NCBI RefSeq assembly: GCF_031127875.1
Contig: NZ_JARXIA010000009.1
Coordinates: 186,001 to 250,000 of the forward strand
Source: Pelagicoccus sp. SDUM812005
Lineage (GTDB): Bacteria; Verrucomicrobiota; Verrucomicrobiia; Opitutales; Opitutaceae
DNA length: 64,000 nucleotides
Reading direction: 5' to 3'
A program made the translations under genes and the position numbers. Shown here piece after piece: positions 1-7,621 of this stretch (positions within the stretch are counted from its first letter, which is position 1; every line of letters begins with the position of its first letter). A model generated the notes under the pieces. The model was not told where the DNA came from. It did no database searches and saw only the letters and a program-made list of their open reading frames with translations.

Positions 1-695
1 CTGAGGTCCGCGATCCATTTGCCGGCGCTGCCAAAGAAGCGTCCGGTGTGGAGGTCGAGCAGGACGCGGCCCCAGGTGATGCCTTCCCCGCGGAAGCTGC
101 GGATGAGCTTAGCCTTGAGCGCGGCGGGAGCGGGACTGGTTTCGAGGGGTGCGAGGGCGATCGCGGATTCGTTCGCGCTCCAGTCGAGGATGGCTTCGTC
201 CGAGCGGAACTGTCCGAGGTTTGTATCTATAATTAGGGTACGTTGGTCGGGGCTGGCGATTTGTCGGGTATCGTTTCCGGGGATGGCGGCGTCGGGGAGG
301 GTTTCGATGATTTGGCCTTGGTGGGTGAGGAGCAGGATGCTGCGGGGGAAGGCGACGGCTATGAGGTTTTCCAGCACGGCGACGCCGCGTGGGGCGGGGA
401 AGTGCCCGAGGCTTTTTTCGCCGAGGAAGAGCTGCCCGTCGAGGGAGGAAAGGCTGTTTTGCGGCAGCGGGTAGTGGAGGAGTTCGCCGGCGGGTTCGAG
501 GCCGTACCAGTCGTAGACCCAATCCGCTTGGACGGTGCGGCTTTGGAAGTCGAGGTCGTCGCTGTGGTTGAGCAGGATGCCAGTGATGCAGATGGCGATG
601 AAGATGGCGGAGAGGGCGACGCCGACGCGTCGGTGCAAGCGGAGCAGGGCGCGTCCCGGTCCGCGGCGCTTTTTGGCTGGGCGTCGCTTGCTCAT
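1..695 (-). CDS. PepSY-associated transmembrane protein (3' end outside window)
   Basis: The minus-strand frame opens at the ATG at 693-695 and runs off the left edge, giving about 231 residues. After a basic N-terminus there is one membrane helix (about residues 20-45) ending in GILLNH, the usual start of a PepSY-associated TM protein. A long extracytoplasmic part follows and ends in LDLHTGRFFG, typical just before a second helix. Its ATG overlaps the stop of the upstream FMN-binding gene (ATGA), so the two are translationally coupled. Proteins of this type often accompany FMN-binding domains and are thought to take part in transmembrane electron transfer or ferric reduction; that role is inferred here. 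The frame has no internal stop. Confidence 0.8.
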   Translation of the reverse strand, partial: MSKRRPAKKRRGPGRALLRLHRRVGVALSAIFIAICITGILLNHSDDLDFQSRTVQADWVYDWYGLEPAGELLHYPLPQNSLSSLDGQLFLGEKSLGHFPAPRGVAVLENLIAVAFPRSILLLTHQGQIIETLPDAAIPGNDTRQIASPDQRTLIIDTNLGQFRSDEAILDWSANESAIALAPLETSPAPAALKAKLIRSFRGEGITWGRVLLDLHTGRFFGSAGKWIADL

Positions 696-1225
696 GGCTG
701 GACTTGCTGGTGGAGGTAGAGGGCGAGGCCGCCGAGGCGCTTGAGGGCGTTGACGGAGAGGGTGGCGCCGGAGATGCCGTCGATGTTCTTGCTCAGGCGC
801 AGCTTTTCGGTGAGTTCCGCCTCGATGAATTGGTCGGTGAAGAAGCTGTGCTTGACCTCCCAACCGTGGCTTTCGCGGTAGATCAGGACTTTGAGGCGGA
901 CGATCTTGCCGTCTTCTACGACGATGCCGACGGTGATGGGTTTGACCTTGCCGATCTCTTCGAGGATCCAGGCGGAGCGGCTTTGCTGGGCCCAGTAGCG
1001 GATGCGCAGGGCGGGGTAGTCGTGGCCGAGGATTTTCTGGATCTGGGGCTTGAGTTCGTTGGTGACCCAGAGGACGGAAGGCTTGGGCGGGGAATCGTCG
1101 AAGGATTCGGAGATGAAAGCGTCGGGGGCGAGGTAGACGTCCTCGTCGGGGGTGTCGCCAAAAGCCGAATACGCGAGGGCCAGCGATAGGACGAGGGCGA
1201 TGCGGATCTGTGCGAACGTATTCAT
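692..1225 (-). CDS. Secreted FMN-binding domain protein
   Basis: A 177-residue protein with a signal peptide (cleavage after about AYSAFG). The C-terminal half fits an FMN_bind domain: it ends in DGISGATLSVNAL, where the S-G-A-T stretch is the site at which such domains attach FMN covalently to Thr. The N-terminal 60 residues have no recognised domain. It overlaps the PepSY membrane protein by 4 nt and lies downstream of a porin. The likely job is extracytoplasmic electron transfer with the PepSY protein, possibly in iron reduction. The domain call is firm; the pathway is inference. Confidence 0.85.
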   Translation of the reverse strand: MNTFAQIRIALVLSLALAYSAFGDTPDEDVYLAPDAFISESFDDSPPKPSVLWVTNELKPQIQKILGHDYPALRIRYWAQQSRSAWILEEIGKVKPITVGIVVEDGKIVRLKVLIYRESHGWEVKHSFFTDQFIEAELTEKLRLSKNIDGISGATLSVNALKRLGGLALYLHQQVQP

Positions 1226-1256
1226 AGCGGTGGGCTTGAGCTTTTGGAACGGAAAA

Positions 1257-1282
1257 GCCGAAGGGGCGCAATCCCCTTCGGC
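1257..1282 (-). terminator. Rho-independent terminator after the porin gene
   Basis: A perfect 10-bp stem, GCCGAAGGGG with CCCCTTCGGC and a 6-nt loop. On the minus strand it is followed by TTTTCC. It sits 29 nt past the porin stop and before the FMN-binding gene, so it should separate or attenuate readthrough from porin into that gene. Confidence 0.8.
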
Positions 1283-1310
1283 TTCTGGTGTTGGTGTTTA
1301 CCTTAAATAA

Positions 1311-2582
1311 TTAGAAGTGGTAGCCAACGCCGATGTTGATGATTTCCTCGTCCTTGGAGGAGTCGGCGTAGTCGGTGAACTGCACGTCCCACTTGAAGAC
1401 GACGTTTTCGATAGGCCAGTAGTTCATGCCGATGTCGAAGAAGGCGTCTTCGGTGTTGGAGGCGCTGCCGGCGTAGTTGTCGTAGACGCTGTAGCGAGCG
1501 AAGAATCCCACGTCGCCGGCTTCGGTCTCGAAGCGGTAGGAAGGCTCGATGTAGTAGCCGAATTGCTCGTCGGCTCCCGTGACGCCAGGAGCGGCGCCGC
1601 CGATGTCCCAGCGAGCGTAGAGGGCGCGCAGTCCGAATCCGCCGCGTTGGTAGTCGGCGTGGGCGGAGACGAGGGTGGCGTCGATGCGTTCCGACAGGGT
1701 GCTTTGGGCGATGTCGGCTTGGTACTGGGCGGAGAGGCCGAGCTGGAGTCCGGGGGTGCCGGAGTAGGTCACGCGGGTGGTGAGGGCGCCGTCGGAGGCT
1801 TCGGCGGATCCGACCTTTTGGCGGCCGCTGCGGATGTTGAAGGCCTTGCTGCCGGAGGTCGGGGTGAAGAGGCCGGTGTGGGCGGCGGCGTCGAAAGCCC
1901 AGCCCGCGTCGTTGGTGTGGCGATAGGCGAGGCCACCTTCCCACCAAGTGGTGGGGATGATGTTCTTCTCAACGTTGTTGCGCTCGACGCCGTAGAAGGT
2001 GGCGGGCTCGTGCGTTTCGTTGAGGATGCCGATGGGGAGGAGGAAGAGGCCGGCCTTGGCGGTGTCGGTATCGTTGAGGTCGAACTCGACGTAGGCCTGC
2101 TCCAGCTCGATTTCGCCGACCTTACCGGCACCGGCGATGGAGTGCTCGAGCTCCACTTCGGAGACGAAGCGGACGTTTTCGTTGAAAGCGTGGTCGAGGA
2201 AGAGGACCCAGCGGTGGAAGTCGGCGGAATCGGCCTTGCCGAAATTGTAGTGCAGCTCGCCGTAACCGCCGAGGTTGGTGCGGCCGATGGCTCCGGCGCC
2301 TGCTTGGGCGGAACCGGAAGCGACGTAGCCTTCTACGAAGGAAGCGGTGCTTTCTACTTGGTCGGCGGTGACTTCGATGGCCTGTTCGGTCTCGACGATC
2401 TTGACCTCGGTGGTGTCGACTCGCTCGAGCAGGGCATTGATCTGCTCCTGCTGCTTTTGGATGATGGCCCACATCTCCTCGCGGGAGGGGAGCTCGTCCT
2501 GGGCGCTGAGGGCGCTGCCGAAGACGGCGATGCTGGCGATGCCCGCGGCGGCGCGGCGTGTCCAATTTAGGTTCCTGTTCAT
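1311..2582 (-). CDS. Outer-membrane porin
   Basis: A 423-residue protein with a signal peptide ending at ALSAQ. A coiled-coil stretch follows (about residues 30-85, EEMWAIIQKQQEQINALLERV), which may act as a periplasmic spacer or trimerisation segment. The rest is a long run of amphipathic beta strands rich in G, Y, F and W, closing with a terminal aromatic residue (VGYHF) as expected for the outer-membrane assembly signal. The architecture resembles trimeric general or phosphate-selective-type porins; the substrate cannot be read from sequence. It is the first gene of the minus-strand group leading to the FMN-binding/PepSY pair, and two Fur-like palindromes lie just upstream. Confidence 0.8.
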   Translation of the reverse strand: MNRNLNWTRRAAAGIASIAVFGSALSAQDELPSREEMWAIIQKQQEQINALLERVDTTEVKIVETEQAIEVTADQVESTASFVEGYVASGSAQAGAGAIGRTNLGGYGELHYNFGKADSADFHRWVLFLDHAFNENVRFVSEVELEHSIAGAGKVGEIELEQAYVEFDLNDTDTAKAGLFLLPIGILNETHEPATFYGVERNNVEKNIIPTTWWEGGLAYRHTNDAGWAFDAAAHTGLFTPTSGSKAFNIRSGRQKVGSAEASDGALTTRVTYSGTPGLQLGLSAQYQADIAQSTLSERIDATLVSAHADYQRGGFGLRALYARWDIGGAAPGVTGADEQFGYYIEPSYRFETEAGDVGFFARYSVYDNYAGSASNTEDAFFDIGMNYWPIENVVFKWDVQFTDYADSSKDEEIINIGVGYHF

Positions 2583-2633
2583 AGTGTTCGTAGTGTTAAG
2601 CGTTTCGGGAACGGCCTTGTTTAGAATCGTTCT

Positions 2634-2687
2634 TGAAACTCAGTATCAATATCTGGATTTGAGGGTGGCGAATGAAACTGTGTCTCA
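2634..2687. promoter_or_regulatory. Two tandem Fur-like palindromes in the porin/RRM divergent intergenic region
   Basis: TGAAACTCAGTATCA (2634-2648) and TGAAACTGTGTCTCA (2673-2687) share TGAAACT-N2-GT-N-TCA, and each is an imperfect 7-1-7 inverted repeat. Read on the minus strand, the first matches the Fur core TGATAAT-N-ATTATCA at 12 of 14 defined positions (my alignment). They lie 52-105 nt upstream of the porin ATG, within or next to its promoter. The rest of the roughly 400-bp gap (2583-2978) shows no gene I can support and must also hold the promoter of the RRM gene. Confidence 0.45.
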
Positions 2688-2978
2688 ATAACGAGTCAAG
2701 GCTTTGCTGCGCGAAAGCCGACCATGGTTCGGGCTGGGGGCGAGGAGGCCGCTGACCGGCTGTGGCGGCGGCGGGTTAGGCGCAGTGTTACGGGGAGGAA
2801 ACAGGTGGGGGAAGCTTGGGTGTGGCCTTGCTTTTCGGCTCGCTTGTTTGCGGAAAATCTGATGCGTGTTTAGCTTTGTTTTAGTTAGGCCATCTCTTGA
2901 TGGTTCAGGTATTTTCCGGTTGTAGCGTCGCTGTTTGAAACTGCCTTTTCTCAATACGACGCTCAAAATATCAGATAA

Positions 2979-3404
2979 ATGGAAATATACGTAGGAAACA
3001 TCTCCTTCGGGCTATCAGAAGGAGACCTGCAAGACGCGTTCGAACAATTCGGCGCGGTCTCACAGCTCAAGATCATCACTGACCGCGAAACAGGTCGGTC
3101 CCGTGGTTTTGGGTTCATCACGATGGATAACGCCGACGAAGGCCAAGCGGCCATCGCTGGACTGAACGGGCAAGAGCTCGACGGACGCGAACTCTCGGTT
3201 CGCGAGGCAACCCCACGCGCTCCGCGCGCCCCACGTGGCGGCGGCGGTGGATTCCGCGGAGGCGACCGTCCGCGCGGCGGTGGCGGTGGCGGATACCGTG
3301 GCGGCAGCGGCGGTGGAGATCGTCGCGGCGGCGGTGGCGGATACCGCGGTAACGATCGTCGTGGCGGTGGAGATCGTCGTGGCGGCTACCAAGACGGCTA
3401 CTAA
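2979..3404 (+). CDS. RRM-domain RNA-binding protein with RGG tail
   Basis: A 141-residue protein. Residues 1-80 form one RNA recognition motif: RNP2 is IYVGNI near the N-terminus and RNP1 is RGFGFITM around residue 43. The remainder is a glycine/arginine-rich RGG-type tail (GGGGGYRGG repeats) ending QDGY. Such small RRM-Gly proteins occur in cyanobacteria, Verrucomicrobiota and some proteobacteria, and several are cold-induced RNA chaperones. It stands alone, with a 3' terminator. The repeated GGN codons of the tail explain the local low-complexity DNA. Confidence 0.93.
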   Translation: MEIYVGNISFGLSEGDLQDAFEQFGAVSQLKIITDRETGRSRGFGFITMDNADEGQAAIAGLNGQELDGRELSVREATPRAPRAPRGGGGGFRGGDRPRGGGGGGYRGGSGGGDRRGGGGGYRGNDRRGGGDRRGGYQDGY

Positions 3405-3430
3405 GATCCCCAGCGTATCAACAATTTGGA

Positions 3431-3458
3431 GACCTGTCCTTTCGAGGGCAGGTCTTTT
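3431..3458 (+). terminator. Rho-independent terminator of the RRM gene
   Basis: GACCTGTCC and GGGCAGGTC pair (9 bp with one G-T), with a short loop TTTCGA, followed by TTTTTC. It lies 27 nt after the stop of the RRM gene. Confidence 0.85.
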
Positions 3459-3706
3459 TCGTTTCTGGGTGCCTCGGTCGGAGGGGTTCGGGGAGGGAGG
3501 GGGCGAGCTCGCGGGGCTTGGTAGTCCCTGCAGGCATGTTACGCCACGGCGCCAACTGGCAAGGAATGGTGCCAGCCGGGTCACGATTGCGTTACGCCTG
3601 AGTTCGGCCGTTGACCTTAGGTTTTTTGTAGCAGGATGACAGCGCTTCCAACGGGAATGGCGATTTGAACGTGTCCCATCCGTTGCGAGAGAACTGTATT
3701 CAAAAA

Positions 3707-4474
3707 ATGAAACATCTAAAATTTGCAGTAGTCTTTGGGGCGTCGCTAGGAGCTCTCTCCTTGCAGGCGGCTCCAGGGAACGGTATCTACGAAGAGGCGA
3801 AGGCGACCGTAACCCAATGGGCGGAAACGGAGAACCTTATCTCCAAGGAGCTGAACGATTGGAAGGAGGACAAGGCGGTCCTCGAAGACTTGGCTCGGAT
3901 GCTGGAAGCTGAAAGGGAAGACTTGTCGGCGAAAATCGAGAAGACGGAGGAGTCTGCGACTGAGGCGGATAGGCGTCGCGAGGAGATCGTAGCTCGCAAG
4001 GAGTCGCTGGAGGAAGCGTCCGCCACGGTACGGGAGAGCCTCGAAGCCTTGGAGGACGGGATCCGGAGCTTGCTCCCTTATCTCCCGTCCAGCTACGTAG
4101 ACAGCATCAAGCCTTTGATTCGGCAGTTGCCGGAAAAGGGGAAGCCGACGCAGCTTTCGCTGTCGATTCGCCTGAGGAACGTCGTCGGGATTCTCAGCCA
4201 GGCCAACAAGTTCGATAACGTGATCAGCTTGGAGACCGAGACGCGCTCCTTCGCGGGGGAAGCGGGCAAGCAGGTGAATACTTTGTACTACGGCTTCTCG
4301 ATCGCCTACTACTCGGATGCGAGCGGCGAGAAGGCGGGCTACGGCTATCCAACTGCGGAAGGCTGGCAATGGCAGGAGGCGCCGCAGTACGGGCCGGCGA
4401 TCCTCGATATGATTTCGATGTACCAAAAAGGGAAGCAGGCCGAGTTTGTTAAGCTCCCGGTAGTGATAAAATAA
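3707..4474 (+). CDS. DUF3450 family periplasmic protein
   Basis: A 255-residue protein from the ATG at 3707, which immediately precedes a signal peptide ending ALSLQAA; the frame is open further upstream but lacks a credible start there. The N-terminal half is a long, heavily charged coiled coil (about residues 35-115) and the C-terminal half is globular. This matches DUF3450 proteins, which are encoded at the head of operons carrying MotA/TolQ/ExbB, ExbB, ExbD, TonB and TPR genes, exactly the order seen here. Its biochemical role is unknown; a periplasmic partner of the ExbB-type motor is the usual inference. Confidence 0.85.
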   Translation: MKHLKFAVVFGASLGALSLQAAPGNGIYEEAKATVTQWAETENLISKELNDWKEDKAVLEDLARMLEAEREDLSAKIEKTEESATEADRRREEIVARKESLEEASATVRESLEALEDGIRSLLPYLPSSYVDSIKPLIRQLPEKGKPTQLSLSIRLRNVVGILSQANKFDNVISLETETRSFAGEAGKQVNTLYYGFSIAYYSDASGEKAGYGYPTAEGWQWQEAPQYGPAILDMISMYQKGKQAEFVKLPVVIK

Positions 4475-4485
4475 CTACGGATAGA

Positions 4486-5877
4486 ATGATGAATACTTTC
4501 AAGAAATGGGCCGCTCTAGCGGCTGCAACGGTGGTGGCTGCAGGAGCGTTTGCTCAGGCTGACCTGAAGTCGGTCAACGAACAGGCGCGAAAGGATCTGG
4601 AGCGGGCTCTCGCTCGGCTCAGCGAGGTGCGCGAGGAGATCCGTGAGGAGAGCGTGCCGCTTTCCCGTCGGATCAACGAGCTAAAGCAGCAGACGCGCGG
4701 TCTGGGAGCGACCTTGGAACGCGCTCAGCGGGCCCAGGACACTCGCACCATTGGTTTAGAAGCTTTGGAAGGTCGCGTTCAGGCGATCCAGGATGAGAAC
4801 GAGTACCTCGGCGGTTTGATGAACCAGTTCCTGCAGGAGCTGCAAACTCAGATGACGGCTGCGGAGCAGCAGATTCACGAGTCGCGTCTGGACGCGATTC
4901 GTGAGTCGCTGGAATCCGCGGACGTTTCGGAGACGGAGAAGTTCGTATCGCAAATCGACGCGGTGAAGTTGGGGATCGATCGGATTCGCGAGCGCATTGG
5001 CGGCGCGATCTACGCGGGGCAAGCGATCGACTCGAACGGCGACCTGCAAGCGGGGAGCTTCGTAGAGATGGGGCCGGTCAGCGTTTTCGCCAGCGAATCG
5101 GGAGCGCAGGGAGGAATCATCGAGAGCCATCAAGCGGCCTTGCCTAACGCTACGGCGCTCTCTCCCGAATTCGCCAAGAGCGTTCACCAAATCGCCACCC
5201 AAGCGGAGGGCGAGCTGGACCTCGACGTGACCTTGGGGGCTGCTTTGGCCATCGAGGGCTCGAAGGAAAGCGTAGCCGAACACGTGCTCAAGGGAGGGCT
5301 TTGGGTTTGGCCGATCATTGTTTTCGCGGTCTTGGCCGCCTTGCTGGCCGTCTATAAGCTGATTGCGATTTACACGATCAAGCAGCCGGGAGCGGCTCAC
5401 CTCGGCTCCATCATTCGCAAGGTTCGCGCCGGGCAGAAGGACGAGGCTCTGGAGGAGGCTCGCGCCTTGCCGTGGGAATTTGGTCCGATGATCGAGGAAG
5501 CGGTCAAGTGCAGCGACCAGGACAAGGAGCTGGTGGAGGAAGTGATGTACGAAAAGATGCTGGAGGCTCAGCCGAAGGTAGAGCGCTTCCTTTCGGTCAT
5601 CGCGATTACGGCTGCGGTGGCGCCTTTGCTCGGTTTGCTCGGTACGGTGACGGGTATGATCAATACCTTCAAGATGATCACCCTTTTCGGAACGGGCGAC
5701 GCGAGTTCGCTTTCGGGCGGCATTTCCGAGGCGCTGATCACGACGGAGCTCGGCCTCGTAGTGGCCATCCCGTCGCTGGTCGCCCACGCGATGCTGAACC
5801 GCAAGGCTCAGTCCATCATGGCCAACATGGAGAAGCTTGCGGTCGTATTCGTGAACGGACTACCGGGCCGCAAGTAG
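4486..5877 (+). CDS. MotA/TolQ/ExbB proton-channel protein with large periplasmic coiled coil
   Basis: A 463-residue protein with a signal peptide and a coiled-coil periplasmic region (about 25-130). A short globular part follows, then a membrane helix around residue 270 (LWVWPIIVFAVLAALLAVYKLIAI) and the MotA/TolQ/ExbB core. The two conserved core helices contain PLLGLLGTVTGMINTF and GGISEALITTELGLVVAIP. It corresponds to the TtpC-like component of TonB2-type systems, which carries an extra periplasmic domain compared with plain ExbB. The gene starts 11 nt after the DUF3450 gene. ATGATG at 4486 leaves a one-codon ambiguity in the start. Confidence 0.92.
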   Translation: MMNTFKKWAALAAATVVAAGAFAQADLKSVNEQARKDLERALARLSEVREEIREESVPLSRRINELKQQTRGLGATLERAQRAQDTRTIGLEALEGRVQAIQDENEYLGGLMNQFLQELQTQMTAAEQQIHESRLDAIRESLESADVSETEKFVSQIDAVKLGIDRIRERIGGAIYAGQAIDSNGDLQAGSFVEMGPVSVFASESGAQGGIIESHQAALPNATALSPEFAKSVHQIATQAEGELDLDVTLGAALAIEGSKESVAEHVLKGGLWVWPIIVFAVLAALLAVYKLIAIYTIKQPGAAHLGSIIRKVRAGQKDEALEEARALPWEFGPMIEEAVKCSDQDKELVEEVMYEKMLEAQPKVERFLSVIAITAAVAPLLGLLGTVTGMINTFKMITLFGTGDASSLSGGISEALITTELGLVVAIPSLVAHAMLNRKAQSIMANMEKLAVVFVNGLPGRK

Positions 5878-5902
5878 CATTTTGCCCATTGGGAATGAAA
5901 CG

Positions 5903-6511
5903 ATGACAGCATTTTTCCAGGAGAGCTTCATGCCGATATGGAATGCGGGCGGCACGCTTATGTATCCACTTGTTGGATTGGCTATGCTCATATTCTTCAC
6001 CGGCATGGAAATTGTCGTGTATCTCAACGAGTTGCGCGGCAAGCCTGCCAGCGACAAGACGATCGAAGATTGGATCGAGACGCCGAGCCATGCCAGCGGA
6101 GAGATCCAAAGCATGATCGAGTACGGCAAGGCGGCTTTGCCGGACCAGAGGGACGTGATCAATCGCTTTAGCGAGATCCGGAACGAGCACATCGAGCGCA
6201 TCGACCGGCGACGTACGATGCTTGCGGTCTTCGTGGGCGCGGCTCCGTTGACGGGGCTATTGGGAACGGTGATCGGTATGCTGAGCACTTTTAAGGGGCT
6301 CGCCATCAGTTCGGGCGGTCAGACGGTCAACATGGTCGCGGACGGAATTTCCGAAGCGCTCATTACGACTCAGCTCGGCCTGGTGATCGCGATCCCGGGC
6401 TATGTGCTGATGATGCTGATCGAGAAACGTCAGAATGCTTTGGATACGTTGATAACTCGTATCGAAGCGTGTGTCGCGCGAAAGGCGCGGGAAGCAAATT
6501 GGGAGATTTAG
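5903..6511 (+). CDS. exbB: ExbB-type biopolymer transport protein
   Basis: A 202-residue protein from the ATG at 5903 (MTAFFQESF); upstream in-frame codons offer only a TTG. It has an N-terminal helix (about 15-35) and a cytoplasmic loop. Two further helices carry the family signature: PLTGLLGTVIGMLSTF and GISEALITTQLGLVIAIPGYVLMMLI. It should form the pentameric inner-membrane proton channel with ExbD and drive TonB. The tight spacing (25 nt after the TtpC-like gene, 6 nt before exbD) shows a single operon. Confidence 0.93.
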   Translation: MTAFFQESFMPIWNAGGTLMYPLVGLAMLIFFTGMEIVVYLNELRGKPASDKTIEDWIETPSHASGEIQSMIEYGKAALPDQRDVINRFSEIRNEHIERIDRRRTMLAVFVGAAPLTGLLGTVIGMLSTFKGLAISSGGQTVNMVADGISEALITTQLGLVIAIPGYVLMMLIEKRQNALDTLITRIEACVARKAREANWEI

Positions 6512-6517
6512 AGAGAG

Positions 6518-6919
6518 ATGAGGAATAGGCGAATGTTCGCGGAAAAGAAGAGCACGGAGGAGATAAATATGTCTCCTCTGATCGACATGGTATTCATCCT
6601 GTTGATCTTCTTCATTGTAACGACGGTTTTCGTGGAGGAAACCGGAGTCGAGGTAAATAAGCCGCAGGCGACTTCTGCTTCGGATCTGGAGAAGAACAGC
6701 ATTTTGATCGCGATCACCGAGAACGGCAACGTGGTCTACGGCGGCAAGGAGATCGGGGTGAGCGGAGTTCGCCCTATTATCCGTCGCCTCTACCAGAAGG
6801 AGAAGATGCCGGTGATCATTCAAGCGGACCGTAAGTCAATTACGGATACGTTGGTACGGGTAATCGACGAAGCCAAGCTGGCGGGGGCGATTTCCGTGAG
6901 TCTCTCCACGGAGGACTAG
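6518..6919 (+). CDS. exbD: ExbD-type biopolymer transport protein
   Basis: A 133-residue protein with a short cytoplasmic N-terminus, then one transmembrane helix beginning [18 protein letters not shown]. Asp23 in this helix corresponds to the essential proton-carrying Asp25 of E. coli ExbD. The periplasmic domain has the expected length and ends shortly after a [21 protein letters not shown] stretch typical of the family. It lies between exbB and tonB. Confidence 0.95.
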   Translation: MRNRRMFAEKKSTEEINMSPLIDMVFILLIFFIVTTVFVEETGVEVNKPQATSASDLEKNSILIAITENGNVVYGGKEIGVSGVRPIIRRLYQKEKMPVIIQADRKSITDTLVRVIDEAKLAGAISVSLSTED

Positions 6920-6930
6920 AGGTAGCTGCA

Positions 6931-7596
6931 ATGGACGAGCATTACCAATCCAAGGGTGTGAAGCGCGGGCCGGCTCGGTTCGCCCGCATCTTTGTATACT
7001 CCGTGCTGCTGGTGGCGGTCATCGTGTTCGTGCTGCCGTTTACGCAGCACTTGTTGAGCGTGAAGGAGCGTCGCACGGTTCGCACGGTCGACGTGGCGTT
7101 GCCTCCACCTCCGCCTCCGCCGCCGGAACCGCCTCCTCCTCCCGAGGAGAAGGTCGAGCAGCCGGCGCCCGAGTTGCAGAGCCAGCCCAAGCCGCTGAGC
7201 CTGAGCCAGCTTCAGCTCGCGATGAATCCCGGGACGGGCAATGCCTTAGGGGCGGCCTTCGGCATGGGGGCCTTCGACGTGGATACCAACGCCTTGGAGG
7301 AGATCCAGACCTTTAGCATGTCCGAGCTCGACGAGAAGCCGCGCTTGGTGCGTCAGCCGCAATGGTCGCCGCCGCGCAACTTGATCGGCCGCGTCAAGGG
7401 GGACATCACCGTAACGGCGCTTTACGAGATCGATCCGGAAGGCCGCGTGGAGTTTCAGCGTTTCGAGCGGATTAGCCACGATATCGCTTCGGACGCTGCC
7501 ATCGAGTACCTTGAGTCCTTGAGGTATACGGTTCCCAAGAAGGATGGGAGGGCGGTGCGGATGCGAGGCCGGACCACATTTACACTAGAACTATAG
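6931..7596 (+). CDS. TonB-family energy transducer
   Basis: A 221-residue protein with one N-terminal helix (about 20-40) and an extreme proline run (PPPPPPPPEPPPPPEE, residues 53-68). A linker leads to a C-terminal TonB domain (about 145-221) ending TTFTLEL. It should couple the ExbB/ExbD proton motor to outer-membrane receptors such as the large TonB-dependent receptor at 41-44 kb, although the operon could serve others. It starts 11 nt after exbD. Confidence 0.92.
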   Translation: MDEHYQSKGVKRGPARFARIFVYSVLLVAVIVFVLPFTQHLLSVKERRTVRTVDVALPPPPPPPPEPPPPPEEKVEQPAPELQSQPKPLSLSQLQLAMNPGTGNALGAAFGMGAFDVDTNALEEIQTFSMSELDEKPRLVRQPQWSPPRNLIGRVKGDITVTALYEIDPEGRVEFQRFERISHDIASDAAIEYLESLRYTVPKKDGRAVRMRGRTTFTLEL

Positions 7597-7621
7597 TAAA
7601 CAATTTTTGGATACGTTTATC

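Noticed and set aside
2685-2966. 93-codon frame in the porin/RRM gap
   Set aside because: Pro/Arg-rich without domain or ribosome-binding site; it overlaps the probable promoter region.
3226-3404. GGN-rich repeat DNA as a possible satellite or CRISPR-like repeat
   Set aside because: It is fully explained as the RGG tail of the RRM protein; two GGATAC hits here were ignored for the motif argument.
7108-7155. CCT/CCG triplet run as a possible microsatellite
   Set aside because: It encodes the proline-rich linker typical of TonB proteins.
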